Assembly (NCBI RefSeq): GCF_036250065.1
Contig: NZ_CP109199.1
Span: 372,001-436,000 of the forward strand
DNA from: Micromonospora sp. NBC_01699
GTDB lineage: Bacteria; Actinomycetota; Actinomycetes; Mycobacteriales; Micromonosporaceae
Reading direction: 5' to 3'
Length of the DNA: 64,000 nt
The notes under the pieces were generated by a model that was not told where the DNA came from, ran no database searches, and was given only the letters and a program-made list of their open reading frames with translations. Of this stretch, positions 45,993 through 53,762 are shown one piece after another; position 1 is the first letter of the stretch; the number at the start of each line of letters is the position of its first letter. A program made the translations under genes and the position numbers.

Positions 45993-47712
45993 GGGAGTCC
46001 CTCCGGGCCAGTACGGTCCACGCCGCGCCGAGGAAGGCGACCAGGAACCCGCCGAGGATCACCCAGTTCACCCAGACCGGTCGGGCGAAGCTGTCGCCGT
46101 AGCTGGCCAGCAGCGGCGGGCCGAGCGGGGACGCGCCGTCGTGCCAGATCCGTTCCACCTCGGCGGTGTGGCCCAGCCCCTCGAACGCCCACCGGTTGGA
46201 CATGGCGTAGCTGAGCCACCGGCCCCCGGCGGCCATCTCCGGCACCGGCAGGATCGCCCCGACGAACAGCACCTGCGGGAAGCAGAGCATCGGCAGCAGC
46301 AGGGTCGCCTGGGCGGCGTCGGCCACCGACGCGGAGCAGAGCAGGCCGAGGGCGAGCGCGCCGGCCGAGGAGAGCAGCAGGGTGAGGTAGAGCGCGGCGA
46401 ACGCGGCCCCGCCGGCGGCCGGCAGCCGGTCGATGCCGCGCAACACCCCGAGCAGGGCCAGGTCGACCAGGGCCAGCAGCGGCAGCAGCACCGCGACCTT
46501 GGCCAACAGGTACGGCCCGACGCGTACGCCGGCCAGCCGTTCCCGCCGGACGATCGGCAGCTCGGTGCAGATCTGGAGCAGCCCGTAGGTGAGCCCGAAG
46601 AAGAAGCCGCCGAACGCGATCCAGAACAGGATCATCACCATCACATTCGGGCTCGGGTCGGCCGGTTCGAACGCTCCGGGCCGGAACAGCAGCGCGAACA
46701 TGCCGAGCACCATCAGCGGTGAGCCGAGCAGGATGGCCAGGGTGAGCCGGTTCCGCCCGACGATCTCCAGGTTGCGGGCGGTCAGCACGGCCCACTGGCG
46801 CAGCCGCCCCACCCGCTGCCGCGACCCACCGGTCCGTCCCGGCTCGCCGGTGTGCGTCGGCCGGTCGGCCGTTGCCGCCGTGGGGGCGGTGCGGGCATCA
46901 GCTTCGGGGCGGGCGGCGAACCGGTCGGGCCAGGTGCCCGGCTCCGGTTCCCCGTCCAGCCGCAGGTAGACCTCGGCGAGCGTGGCCACCCCGAAGAACT
47001 CCCGCGCCTCGCCCGGCGTGCCGGCGAAGGCCAGCGCCCCCTGCCGGGTCAGTACGACCACCCGGTCGCAGAACTCGACGTCGGTGACCTGGTGCGTGGT
47101 CAGTACGACCGTGGCGGCCGAGTCGGCCAGCCCGCGCAGTACGCGCAGCAGCTCGACCGCGATCGCCGGGTCCAGCCCGGAGGTCGGCTCGTCCAGGAAG
47201 AACACCCCGGGTCGGGTCAGCAGCTCGACCGCGATGCTGGCGCGTTTGCGCTCGCCGCCGCTGAGCCGCCCGACCGGTACCCCGGCCCGTTCGGTCAACC
47301 CCAGCTCGGCCATGACCTCGTGCACCCGTCGACTGAGCGCGGTCGGGTCGGTGCCCGGTGCCAGCCGGAGCCGGGCGGCGTACCGCAGGGTCCGTTCGAG
47401 CGGCAACTCGTGGTGGATGATGTCGTCCTGCGGCACGTAGCCGACGACGGCCGGTCCGTCGATCCGGTCGGTGTCGACGCCCGGCCGTCGGTCCACTGTG
47501 CCCGAGCTTGGCGGCCGTACCCCGGCCAGGGTTTCCAGCAGGGTCGTCTTGCCGGCACCGCTGGCGCCGATGATCGCGACCAGTTCGCCGGGCTCGATCG
47601 TGAGCGAGACGTCGAGCAGGGTCCGCCGACCGCCGCGGACGGTCTGGCTCAGCCGGGACGCGGTGATGCGTACCCCGGCCGGTGGTGCCGTGATCAGTTC
47701 GGAGGGGGTCAT
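45976..47712 (-). CDS. ABCG-type half transporter (ATPase fused to ABC-2 permease)
   Basis: The product has about 578 residues. The N-terminal ATPase has Walker A GASGAGKTT, a switch VGYVPQDDIIHHELPLERTL, signature RLSGGERKRASIAVELL, Walker B VFFLDEPTSGLDP and a following TTHQ. From about residue 320, six hydrophobic helices form an ABC-2 permease (FWIAFGGFFFGLTYGLLQIC, LPIVRRERLAGVRVGPYLLA). This order, ATPase first, is the white/ABCG pattern of lipid and hydrophobic-compound exporters; half transporters dimerise. ATG 47712 has CAGGAA upstream; GTG 47745 is an alternative. The aminotransferase follows with a 17-nt overlap. Confidence 0.86.
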   Translation of the reverse strand: MTPSELITAPPAGVRITASRLSQTVRGGRRTLLDVSLTIEPGELVAIIGASGAGKTTLLETLAGVRPPSSGTVDRRPGVDTDRIDGPAVVGYVPQDDIIHHELPLERTLRYAARLRLAPGTDPTALSRRVHEVMAELGLTERAGVPVGRLSGGERKRASIAVELLTRPGVFFLDEPTSGLDPAIAVELLRVLRGLADSAATVVLTTHQVTDVEFCDRVVVLTRQGALAFAGTPGEAREFFGVATLAEVYLRLDGEPEPGTWPDRFAARPEADARTAPTAATADRPTHTGEPGRTGGSRQRVGRLRQWAVLTARNLEIVGRNRLTLAILLGSPLMVLGMFALLFRPGAFEPADPSPNVMVMILFWIAFGGFFFGLTYGLLQICTELPIVRRERLAGVRVGPYLLAKVAVLLPLLALVDLALLGVLRGIDRLPAAGGAAFAALYLTLLLSSAGALALGLLCSASVADAAQATLLLPMLCFPQVLFVGAILPVPEMAAGGRWLSYAMSNRWAFEGLGHTAEVERIWHDGASPLGPPLLASYGDSFARPVWVNWVILGGFLVAFLGAAWTVLARRDSRGAAA

Positions 47713-47907
47713 GTCCGTCGATTCCTGCGAGGGCTGTTCATTCACCGGTGTGACGAATATGGCACGTCATTCACATTTCGTCAGCGTCCATTTCAGTCGG
47801 ATATCGGCGCCCTCGACGGCGACGCCGCCGGCCGTGGATCGGGCACGGGATATCGTTTGGCGTTGGCTCGCCCCGCCTCGGGGCGGCAGTCGAGGAGGAA
47901 CCGACCG

Positions 47908-49083
47908 GTGGCGAGGACGAGGCGCCGTGCGCTGGTACGCGGCCACGGCCATCCCCGGATCCGGGCGACCCACGCCAAGACGCTGGAGTTCACCCACGAC
48001 ACCGAGGTGACCGAGCGGGCCACCTGTGTGGTCGGGGTGGCGGCCGTACTGGATCCGGCCGAGCTCGGCCTGCTGCGCGGTCGGGTGCGGTACACCGTCG
48101 AGGCGGCCGGTTACGAGGCCACCGGCGAGGCGACGATCAACCCCGACCATGCCGTACGCGACGGGTTGGTGCTGCGTCGCAGTCACCACAACGACCCCGG
48201 CACGTTGGCCGTGGCGGCCACCCTGACCGCCGAGGATCTCGACCGCGAGCTGGCCGCCGCGCTCACCGACCCGGCGACGGCGGTGACCCTGACCCTGGTC
48301 GAGGTGACCCCGCCCGCGCCGTTGGTCCTGCTCCGACCGGCCGGGTCGGCCGTACCCGCCGGCCGGCTCGACCTGCTCTGGCGGCACGCCGACGCGACCG
48401 TCGACCTGGTCGGCGTACGCGAGCCGGTGGCAGCGGCGGCGGTTGTCGAGCGGGCCGGGATCGTCGCGGTGACCCTGCCCGGCCCGGCGGACGGCTTGTC
48501 CACCCCGGCGCTCGGGTGGCTGTCCGCCGCCGCCGCCGGCACCGGTGCCCGGTTCGCGCTGCTGAACGCGCCGGGCGGCCCGGCCGAGGTGCTGTTCGCC
48601 GCCGGCCTGCCGCCGACCCCGGCGCTGTTGCTCGGCCGGGTGGACCGGCGGGCGGTACGTCGGCCGGAGGTCGAGGTGTCACTGCGTTCCGCGCTGGCGC
48701 CGACGGTGCTGGTGCTGCCGGTGGACGAGGTCGACGCGGTGCTCGAACACGTGGTCGCGGCGACCCCCGCGCGCCGGGTGGCCGTACCGGACGGGCAGTC
48801 GGATGTCGGCACCGCGATGCGCTGGACCACGGCCGAGCGCACCGGTGCCGCCGTACGCCGGCTCGGCCTGCCGGAGGTCACCGTCGTGCTGGCGTCCTCG
48901 CCGGCCACCGACCAGCCGGTCGATCTTGACGCCCTGGTCCGGGCGCTGGCCACCGCCGGGGTGTCGCCGCGCACGCTGAGCGAGGCGTTGGCGCCGTTCG
49001 GGCTGACCCGGCGCCGGGTGTACGACGCGCTGGGCCCGGACCGGTCGCCGGGCGGCCCGGCCGGTGCGCCCGTACGCACCTGA
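47908..49083 (+). CDS. DUF371 protein with uncharacterised C-terminal region
   Basis: The product has 391 residues. Residues 10-140 form a DUF371 domain (VRGHGHPRIRATHAKTLEFT, the AVLDPAELGLLRGRVRYTVE region), a family known from archaea and some actinobacteria. The C-terminal 250 residues have a Rossmann-like alternation; VAVTLPGPADGLSTPALGWL then LLNAPGGPAEVLFAAGLPP faintly recall the tetrapyrrole-methylase/RsmI fold, which is my inference. GTG 47908 follows CGAGGAGGAA. It lies 12 nt upstream of a 16S rRNA methyltransferase-like gene, so the two are one transcript. Confidence 0.75.
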   Translation: MARTRRRALVRGHGHPRIRATHAKTLEFTHDTEVTERATCVVGVAAVLDPAELGLLRGRVRYTVEAAGYEATGEATINPDHAVRDGLVLRRSHHNDPGTLAVAATLTAEDLDRELAAALTDPATAVTLTLVEVTPPAPLVLLRPAGSAVPAGRLDLLWRHADATVDLVGVREPVAAAAVVERAGIVAVTLPGPADGLSTPALGWLSAAAAGTGARFALLNAPGGPAEVLFAAGLPPTPALLLGRVDRRAVRRPEVEVSLRSALAPTVLVLPVDEVDAVLEHVVAATPARRVAVPDGQSDVGTAMRWTTAERTGAAVRRLGLPEVTVVLASSPATDQPVDLDALVRALATAGVSPRTLSEALAPFGLTRRRVYDALGPDRSPGGPAGAPVRT

Positions 49084-49095
49084 CAGAATCGCCGG

Positions 49096-49755
49096 ATGCA
49101 GGTCGTACAGGGTAAGCGCCTGGTCACGCCGGACGGCGAGGTTCTCGACGCGCTCCGGGGCGCGGCCAGCCGGGTGATCGTCGACGTCGGTACCGGTGAC
49201 GCGCGCACCGCCTACCGGCTGGCCCGGTCCCAGCCGGACTGGCTGGTGATCGGGATCGATCCGGCCTGGCAGCGGATGTCGCCGACCAGCGTGCGTGCCG
49301 CCCGCAAGCCGGCCAAGGGCGGTGCGCCGAACCTGCTCCTGGTCAACTCCGCGATCGAGTCGGTGCCGGGTGAGCTGCACGGGATCGCCGACGAGGTGTC
49401 GGTGCTGATGCCCTGGGGCAAGCTGCTGCGCGGCATCGTGCACGGCGACCGGGACGTCTGCGCGGGGCTGCGGGCGGTGGCCCGGTCCGGCGCCACGCTC
49501 GACGTGACCGTCGGTACCAGCATTTGGCGGGACCCGGTGCCGTTGGAGATCCGCGAGCTGCCCGAACTCACCCCCGAGTACGTCGACGCGGTCCTCGCCG
49601 ACCGGCTGGCCGACTGCGGCTGGAAGGTTACCGGGGCGGAGGTGATCAGTGGCGCCGAGATGGACCGGATGAGTTCCTCGTGGGCCCGCCGGCTCGGTTC
49701 GACCACCCCCGAGGTCGTGATCCACGTCCGGGCCGCCGCCGACGTACGGGACTGA
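49096..49755 (+). CDS. KamB-like 16S rRNA (adenine1408-N1)-methyltransferase
   Basis: The product has 219 residues. The SAM site is DVGTGD at 30-35. KPAKGGAPNLLLVNSA (71-86), VLMPWGKLLRGIV (W107) and SSSWARRL (W196, with R198/R199) match the aminoglycoside-resistance methyltransferase KamB, where two tryptophans hold the flipped A1408. Methylation of A1408 in helix 44 blocks apramycin, kanamycin and related drugs. The assignment follows from motif order; activity is untested. It lies 12 nt after the DUF371 gene. Whether the host makes an aminoglycoside cannot be seen here. Confidence 0.82.
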   Translation: MQVVQGKRLVTPDGEVLDALRGAASRVIVDVGTGDARTAYRLARSQPDWLVIGIDPAWQRMSPTSVRAARKPAKGGAPNLLLVNSAIESVPGELHGIADEVSVLMPWGKLLRGIVHGDRDVCAGLRAVARSGATLDVTVGTSIWRDPVPLEIRELPELTPEYVDAVLADRLADCGWKVTGAEVISGAEMDRMSSSWARRLGSTTPEVVIHVRAAADVRD

Positions 49756-49804
49756 CCGGTTTCCTACGGTCGCACACCAGGTACGTCACGTCACCTGTCG
49801 ATGG

Positions 49805-49966
49805 GTGAATGGTGGAACGTACGCCGACCAGGTGGGGGAGGGCAGCCGGCCCGCGGCCGTCCTCCACCTGGCGGTTGAGCTGGAGTCGAAGGCGCACACC
49901 TTCGAGATCGGAAGCGCCCGGACGCTTCTTGGCTGGCGGGTGAGTCGTCCTTCAACCTCCGGATGA
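49805..49966 (+). CDS. Possible short gene or gene remnant
   Basis: A 53-residue frame begins at GTG 49805 with GC-rich third positions and a hydrophobic stretch (RPAAVLHLAVELESKAHTFE). It has no ribosome site and overlaps the end of the convergent WYL gene by 15 nt. It may be a fragment of a larger gene; I do not recognise it. Confidence 0.2.
   Translation: MNGGTYADQVGEGSRPAAVLHLAVELESKAHTFEIGSARTLLGWRVSRPSTSG
49828..49871. terminator. Possible hairpin after the methyltransferase gene
   Basis: CCAGGTGGGGGA (49828-49839) pairs with TCCTCCACCTGG (49860-49871) at 11 of 12 positions, with a GC-rich 20-nt loop. Confidence 0.4.
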
Positions 49967-50932
49967 CACTGCGTAGCGGGTGGCGATCGCGGCGGCGCGG
50001 TCGTGCAGGGCGGTGCGCAACCACTGCGGGGCCAGGGCCTCCCCGCTGCTGGCGAGCTGCCACAGTGCCCATTCGGCATGTCTCGGATCCTGGAAGGTCA
50101 CCTCCAGCCGCAGCCAGCCGTCTGCGTCGGCTTCTTCGGAGTGCACGGCCAGCGCGGTACGTACCAGGTCCTCACGCCGCGCGGCGGTGACCCGTACCAG
50201 CACGGTGACCGTGTCGCCGCCGGTCCGAAACCGGGTGCTGCGTTCCCGCCAGGCCCGGTCCAGATCGACCCGGTCCGGTCGCTGTGCGGGTTCGGCGAGT
50301 TCCTCGGCGGCCAGGACCCGGGACAGCCGGTAGGTGCGGTCCGCGCCGGACCTCATGGCCAGCAGGTAGCCCTGCTCGCGTACGGTGACCAGGCCGATCG
50401 GGTCCACCGTGCGCCACTTCGGGGGCTGGCCCACGGCCGCGTAGTGGATGCGCAGCCTGTGTCCGGCGAACACCGCGCGCCGGATCTCGGCCACCGTGCC
50501 GTACGGAACCTCCTCGGTGACCAGCCGGCGCGACAGCAGATCGGTCTCCGGGTCGATGAGCAGTCGCTCGACCGCGCCGATCGCGGTGTGTCGATGGCTG
50601 TCAGGCAGCGCGTCGACCACCTTGAGCATGGCCGACGCGAGTGCCGAGCCGAGACCGAACGCCTGCGCGCCGCGTCGCGATCCGGCGACCAGCAGGGCGA
50701 GCGCTTCGTCGTGGTTCAGCCCGGTAAGTTCGGTCTGAAAACCGGGCAGTAAAGCGAATCCGCCGTGCCGCCCGCGCTCGGCGTAGACCGGGACGCCGGC
50801 CGCGGACAGCGCCTCGATGTCGCGCAGCACGGTGCGGGTGGATACCTCCAACTCGCGGGCCAGTGTGGCCGCAGGCAGCAGACCGCGCTGGCGCAGCAGC
50901 AGCACCAGCGAGACCAACCGGTCGGCTCGCAC
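49952..50932 (-). CDS. WYL-domain transcriptional regulator (YafY type)
   Basis: The product has 326 residues: an N-terminal winged helix (RADRLVSLVLLLRQRGLLPA, LEVSTRTVLRDIEALSAAGV), a WYL domain (LRIHYAAVGQPPKWRTVDPI, VTVREQGYLLAMRSG) and the WCX C-terminal extension (DGWLRLEVTFQDPRHAEWAL). WYL proteins sense nucleic-acid or other ligands and repress or activate neighbours. GTG 50932 is chosen because the helix-turn-helix begins right after it. The divergent RidA gene starts 112 nt away, and an inverted repeat lies between them. It is probably autoregulatory and controls ridA. Confidence 0.9.
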   Translation of the reverse strand: MRADRLVSLVLLLRQRGLLPAATLARELEVSTRTVLRDIEALSAAGVPVYAERGRHGGFALLPGFQTELTGLNHDEALALLVAGSRRGAQAFGLGSALASAMLKVVDALPDSHRHTAIGAVERLLIDPETDLLSRRLVTEEVPYGTVAEIRRAVFAGHRLRIHYAAVGQPPKWRTVDPIGLVTVREQGYLLAMRSGADRTYRLSRVLAAEELAEPAQRPDRVDLDRAWRERSTRFRTGGDTVTVLVRVTAARREDLVRTALAVHSEEADADGWLRLEVTFQDPRHAEWALWQLASSGEALAPQWLRTALHDRAAAIATRYAVSSGG

Positions 50933-50948
50933 CCGGAAATTGTGCCAG

Positions 50949-50977
50949 GAATACAAGACACAGGATGTCGTGTATTC
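50949..50977. promoter_or_regulatory. Operator for the WYL regulator and divergent RidA gene
   Basis: GAATACAAGAC (50949-50959) and GTCGTGTATTC (50967-50977) form an inverted repeat matching at 10 of 11 positions with a 7-nt spacer, 16 nt from the regulator start and 67 nt from the RidA start. It is AT-richer than its surroundings. Confidence 0.7.
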
Positions 50978-51044
50978 GCTGAGAGGCTCACCGACACGTG
51001 GGTTCGGTTCCAGCGTGCCCACGCTTTCGACGAATGGAGCTGAG

Positions 51045-51446
51045 ATGGCAGTGCAACGATCGGCGGTCAACCCGTGGGCCTGGTCGGTGGGGCTGGGGTA
51101 CAACCAGGGCGAGGTCGTATCCGGGGACACCCGGACCCTGTACTGCTCCGGGCAGACCGCGATGAGCGGCGACGGCAAGCCCCGGCATGCCGGTGACATG
51201 GCGGCACAGGTGACGCTGAGTCTCGACAACCTGGAGGCGATCCTCGGCGAGGCCGGCATGTCCCTCGCGAACCTCGTCCGACTCAACGTCTACACCACCG
51301 ACGTCGACCGACTCTTCGAGCACTACGGTGTGCTGACGTCGAGGTTGGGCGCGGCCGGCGTGGCACCGACCACCACGATGCTGGGGGTCACCCGGCTGGC
51401 GATCCCCACCCTGATGGTCGAGTTCGAGGGAACCGCCGTCGCCTGA
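51045..51446 (+). CDS. RidA family protein
   Basis: The product has 133 residues with the YjgF/RidA trimeric fold signatures: VVSGDTRTLYCSGQTAMSGD (strand and loop), AAQVTLSLDNLEAILGEAGM (long helix), LVRLNVYTTDVDRLFEHYG and a late ARG-type position replaced by TRLAIPTLMVEFEGTAVA. RidA proteins deaminate reactive enamines or imines; whether the catalytic Arg is conserved needs alignment, since the usual R before xxLP is here in TRLAIP. ATG 51045 has GGAGCTGAG upstream. It is divergent from a WYL regulator that probably controls it. Confidence 0.88.
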   Translation: MAVQRSAVNPWAWSVGLGYNQGEVVSGDTRTLYCSGQTAMSGDGKPRHAGDMAAQVTLSLDNLEAILGEAGMSLANLVRLNVYTTDVDRLFEHYGVLTSRLGAAGVAPTTTMLGVTRLAIPTLMVEFEGTAVA

Positions 51447-51452
51447 CTCGAC

Positions 51453-51497
51453 CTCGCCGCCTCCGGTAGGGCTGCCGGTCGTACCGGGGGCGGCGAG
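51453..51497 (+). terminator. Terminator of the RidA gene
   Basis: CTCGCCGCCTCCGGTA (51453-51468) pairs with 51482-51497 at 15 of 16 positions, 6 nt past the stop. Confidence 0.75.
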
Positions 51498-51522
51498 CTC
51501 GGCGCGGATCCGGCGTGCGTTC

Positions 51523-51553
51523 GCTGCGGTGGACATCCGCTGTCCACCGCAGC
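51523..51553. repeat. Perfect 13-bp inverted repeat
   Basis: GCTGCGGTGGACA (51523-51535) and its complement (51541-51553) surround a 5-nt loop, 25 nt past the first terminator. It may be a second terminator or an operator for the GH55 gene 236 nt downstream. The 51554-51720 interval holds no gene; ATAGCGCG occurs twice in it. Confidence 0.65.
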
Positions 51554-51720
51554 CTGCTCGGGGGACGCCGGACATAGCGCGATTAATGGCTGCACTGTCC
51601 GATGTGGAGCCGGGCCGGTCGTGATTCGGGTCGGCAAATGGCTGTGCCAGCTATAGCGCGGGACGTGATCGGCGGGGTAGAAACACACCGATCCCTTCCT
51701 TCGCGGCTTGGACCGGGCCG

Positions 51721-51752
51721 GGCCGACGGAGAGAGCGCTCTCTCCGTCGGCC
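51721..51752. promoter_or_regulatory. 32-bp perfect palindrome containing a GAGCGCTC operator
   Basis: GGCCGACGGAGAGAGC (51721-51736) is followed without spacer by its exact complement. The centre, AGAGAGCGCTCTCT (51730-51743), is the same motif found upstream of the GH16 gene. It lies 36 nt before the GH55 start, where a bound repressor would block transcription; as RNA it could form a strong hairpin. Confidence 0.8.
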
Positions 51753-51788
51753 GGTGACGACTCGCCGCCGTCCCCGATAGGCAGGTCG

Positions 51789-53612
51789 ATGAAACCGATC
51801 CACAACCAGGGCGTACGCGCGACCACGCGCCCGCGTACCGGTGGCACTCTGCGCCGCCTCGGCACGGTCATCTCCTCGGCCGCGCTGCTCACCGCCGGCG
51901 GCCTGGTGCCGCTGGCCGGCAGCGCCGCCGCTCACCAGGGCGGACGCCCTGATTTCGGACCCAACGTCTTCGTCTACGACCCGTCGACGCCGGTCGCCCA
52001 GATCCAGGCCAAGTTCGACGAACTCTTCGCGCAGCAGGAAGAGAACGAGATGGGTACGAACAGGTACGCCATCCTGTTCAAGCCCGGCCAGTACGACGTC
52101 AACGGCAAGCTCGGCTACTACACCACCGTCGCCGGCCTCGGCCAGTCCCCGGACGACGTCGACATCCGTGGCGCCGTACGCGTCATCGGCCAGCCCGACC
52201 CCGACTCGGCCGCCGGCATCTCCGCCCTCACCAACTTCTGGCGCTCGGCGGAGAACCTGTCCGTGACGCCGACCGACTGGTCCAACCAGTGGGCGGTGTC
52301 GCAGGCGTCGCCGATGCGCCGGGTGCACATCAAGGGCGTGCTCTGGCTCGAACCCGGCAACGCCGGCTTCTCCAGCGGCGGCTACATCGCCGACTCCAAG
52401 GTCGACGGGGTCACCATCAACGGCTCCCAGCAGCAGTGGATCACCCGGGACAGCCAGCTCGGCGACGTCTGGACCAACGGCGTCTGGAACCAGGTGTTCT
52501 CCGGTGTCGTCGGGGCACCCGAGACGGGCTTCCCGAACCCGCCGTACACCACGCTGCCGACCAGCCCGGTCACCCGCGAGAAGCCCTACCTGTACGTCGA
52601 CGCCCGCGGCGACTACCGGGTCTTCGTACCGACCCTGCGGCACAACACCTCCGGCACCACCTGGGGCGACGGCCAGCGGCAGCAGGGCTACTCGCTGCCG
52701 ATCGGCGACTTCTACATCGCCAAGCCGTCCGACAGCGAGCACACCATCAACAAGGCGCTGGCCCGGGGCAAGCACCTGCTGCTCACCCCCGGCGTCTACC
52801 ACCTCGACCGGGCCCTTCGGGTCAAGCACAAGAACACCGTCGTGCTCGGCCTGGGCATGCCGAGCCTCGCCCCGGACCGTGGCGACGCGGCCCTGCGGGT
52901 GGACGACGTCGACGGCGTACGGATCGCCGGGGTGCTGGTCGACGCCGGTGCGCGCGAATCCGACGTGCTGGTCGAGGTCGGTGACCGGCACAGCCGGAAG
53001 AACCACTCCAGCAACCCGATCTCGTTGCAGGACGTCTTCTTCCGCATCGGTGGGCCCTGGGTCGGCAAGGCCAAGACCAGCCTCGTGGTGAACAGCGACG
53101 ACACCATCATCGACAACATCTGGGCCTGGCGCGGTGACCACGGCAACGGCATCGGCTGGTCGCAGAACACCGCCGACACCGGCGTCGTGATCAACGGTGA
53201 CGACGTGACCGCGTACGGGCTGTTCGTCGAGCACTACCAGAAGTACCAGACCGTCTGGAACGGCGAGGACGGCCGGACGATCTTCTACCAGAGCGAACTG
53301 CCGTACGACCCGCCGAGCCAGGCCGCCTGGACCAGCCCCACCGGCAAGGGCTACGCCTCGTACAAGGTCGGCCGGCACGTACGCGAGCACGAAGCCTGGG
53401 GGCTGGGCGTCTACTCGTACTTCAACCAGGAGGTCGACATCCGCGCGGACCGGGGCATCGAGGTCCCCCGTACGCCGAAGGTCAAGTTCCACAACATGGT
53501 CACCGTCTTCCTCGACGGAAGCGGCGGAATCGAACGAACCATCAACGACGCCGGCACCCCGGTCGTCGGCTCGTACGGCACCAGCACCATCGTCAACTAC
53601 CCCGAAGGCTGA
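51789..53612 (+). CDS. Secreted GH55 exo-beta-1,3-glucanase-like protein
   Basis: The product has 607 residues. The N-terminus is a signal peptide (Arg-rich, then LGTVISSAALLTAGGLVPLA). The body is the double beta-helix of GH55: GPNVFVYDPSTPVAQIQAKF, the RYAILFKPGQYDVN segment, QQWITRDSQLGDVWTNGVWN, TREKPYLYVD, TVVLGLGMPSLAPDRG, NSDDTIIDNIWAWRGDHG, YGLFVEHYQKYQTVWNGEDG and TIFYQSELPYD. It parallels Streptomyces SacteLam55A along its whole length. It would release glucose from beta-1,3-glucans such as laminarin or fungal wall. ATG 51789 precedes the signal peptide; a longer in-frame extension covers the palindrome and is rejected. Confidence 0.9.
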   Translation: MKPIHNQGVRATTRPRTGGTLRRLGTVISSAALLTAGGLVPLAGSAAAHQGGRPDFGPNVFVYDPSTPVAQIQAKFDELFAQQEENEMGTNRYAILFKPGQYDVNGKLGYYTTVAGLGQSPDDVDIRGAVRVIGQPDPDSAAGISALTNFWRSAENLSVTPTDWSNQWAVSQASPMRRVHIKGVLWLEPGNAGFSSGGYIADSKVDGVTINGSQQQWITRDSQLGDVWTNGVWNQVFSGVVGAPETGFPNPPYTTLPTSPVTREKPYLYVDARGDYRVFVPTLRHNTSGTTWGDGQRQQGYSLPIGDFYIAKPSDSEHTINKALARGKHLLLTPGVYHLDRALRVKHKNTVVLGLGMPSLAPDRGDAALRVDDVDGVRIAGVLVDAGARESDVLVEVGDRHSRKNHSSNPISLQDVFFRIGGPWVGKAKTSLVVNSDDTIIDNIWAWRGDHGNGIGWSQNTADTGVVINGDDVTAYGLFVEHYQKYQTVWNGEDGRTIFYQSELPYDPPSQAAWTSPTGKGYASYKVGRHVREHEAWGLGVYSYFNQEVDIRADRGIEVPRTPKVKFHNMVTVFLDGSGGIERTINDAGTPVVGSYGTSTIVNYPEG

Positions 53613-53636
53613 CCGGGACAGCGGTCAGCACCACCG

Positions 53637-53674
53637 GCGGCGGCCGGCCCGGTTGGTTCCGGGCCGGCCGCCGC
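53637..53674 (+). terminator. Terminator of the GH55 gene
   Basis: GCGGCGGCCGGCCCGG (53637-53652) pairs perfectly over 16 bp with 53659-53674 around the loop TTGGTT, 24 nt past the stop. Confidence 0.9.
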
Positions 53675-53762
53675 TGTCGTCCCCGCCGATCCGGCCCGTC
53701 CCGTACAACCGATTCCCGGTGGCGCCCGTCAGTAGAGGGGATCCCAGGGAGGTAGTCGCCGG

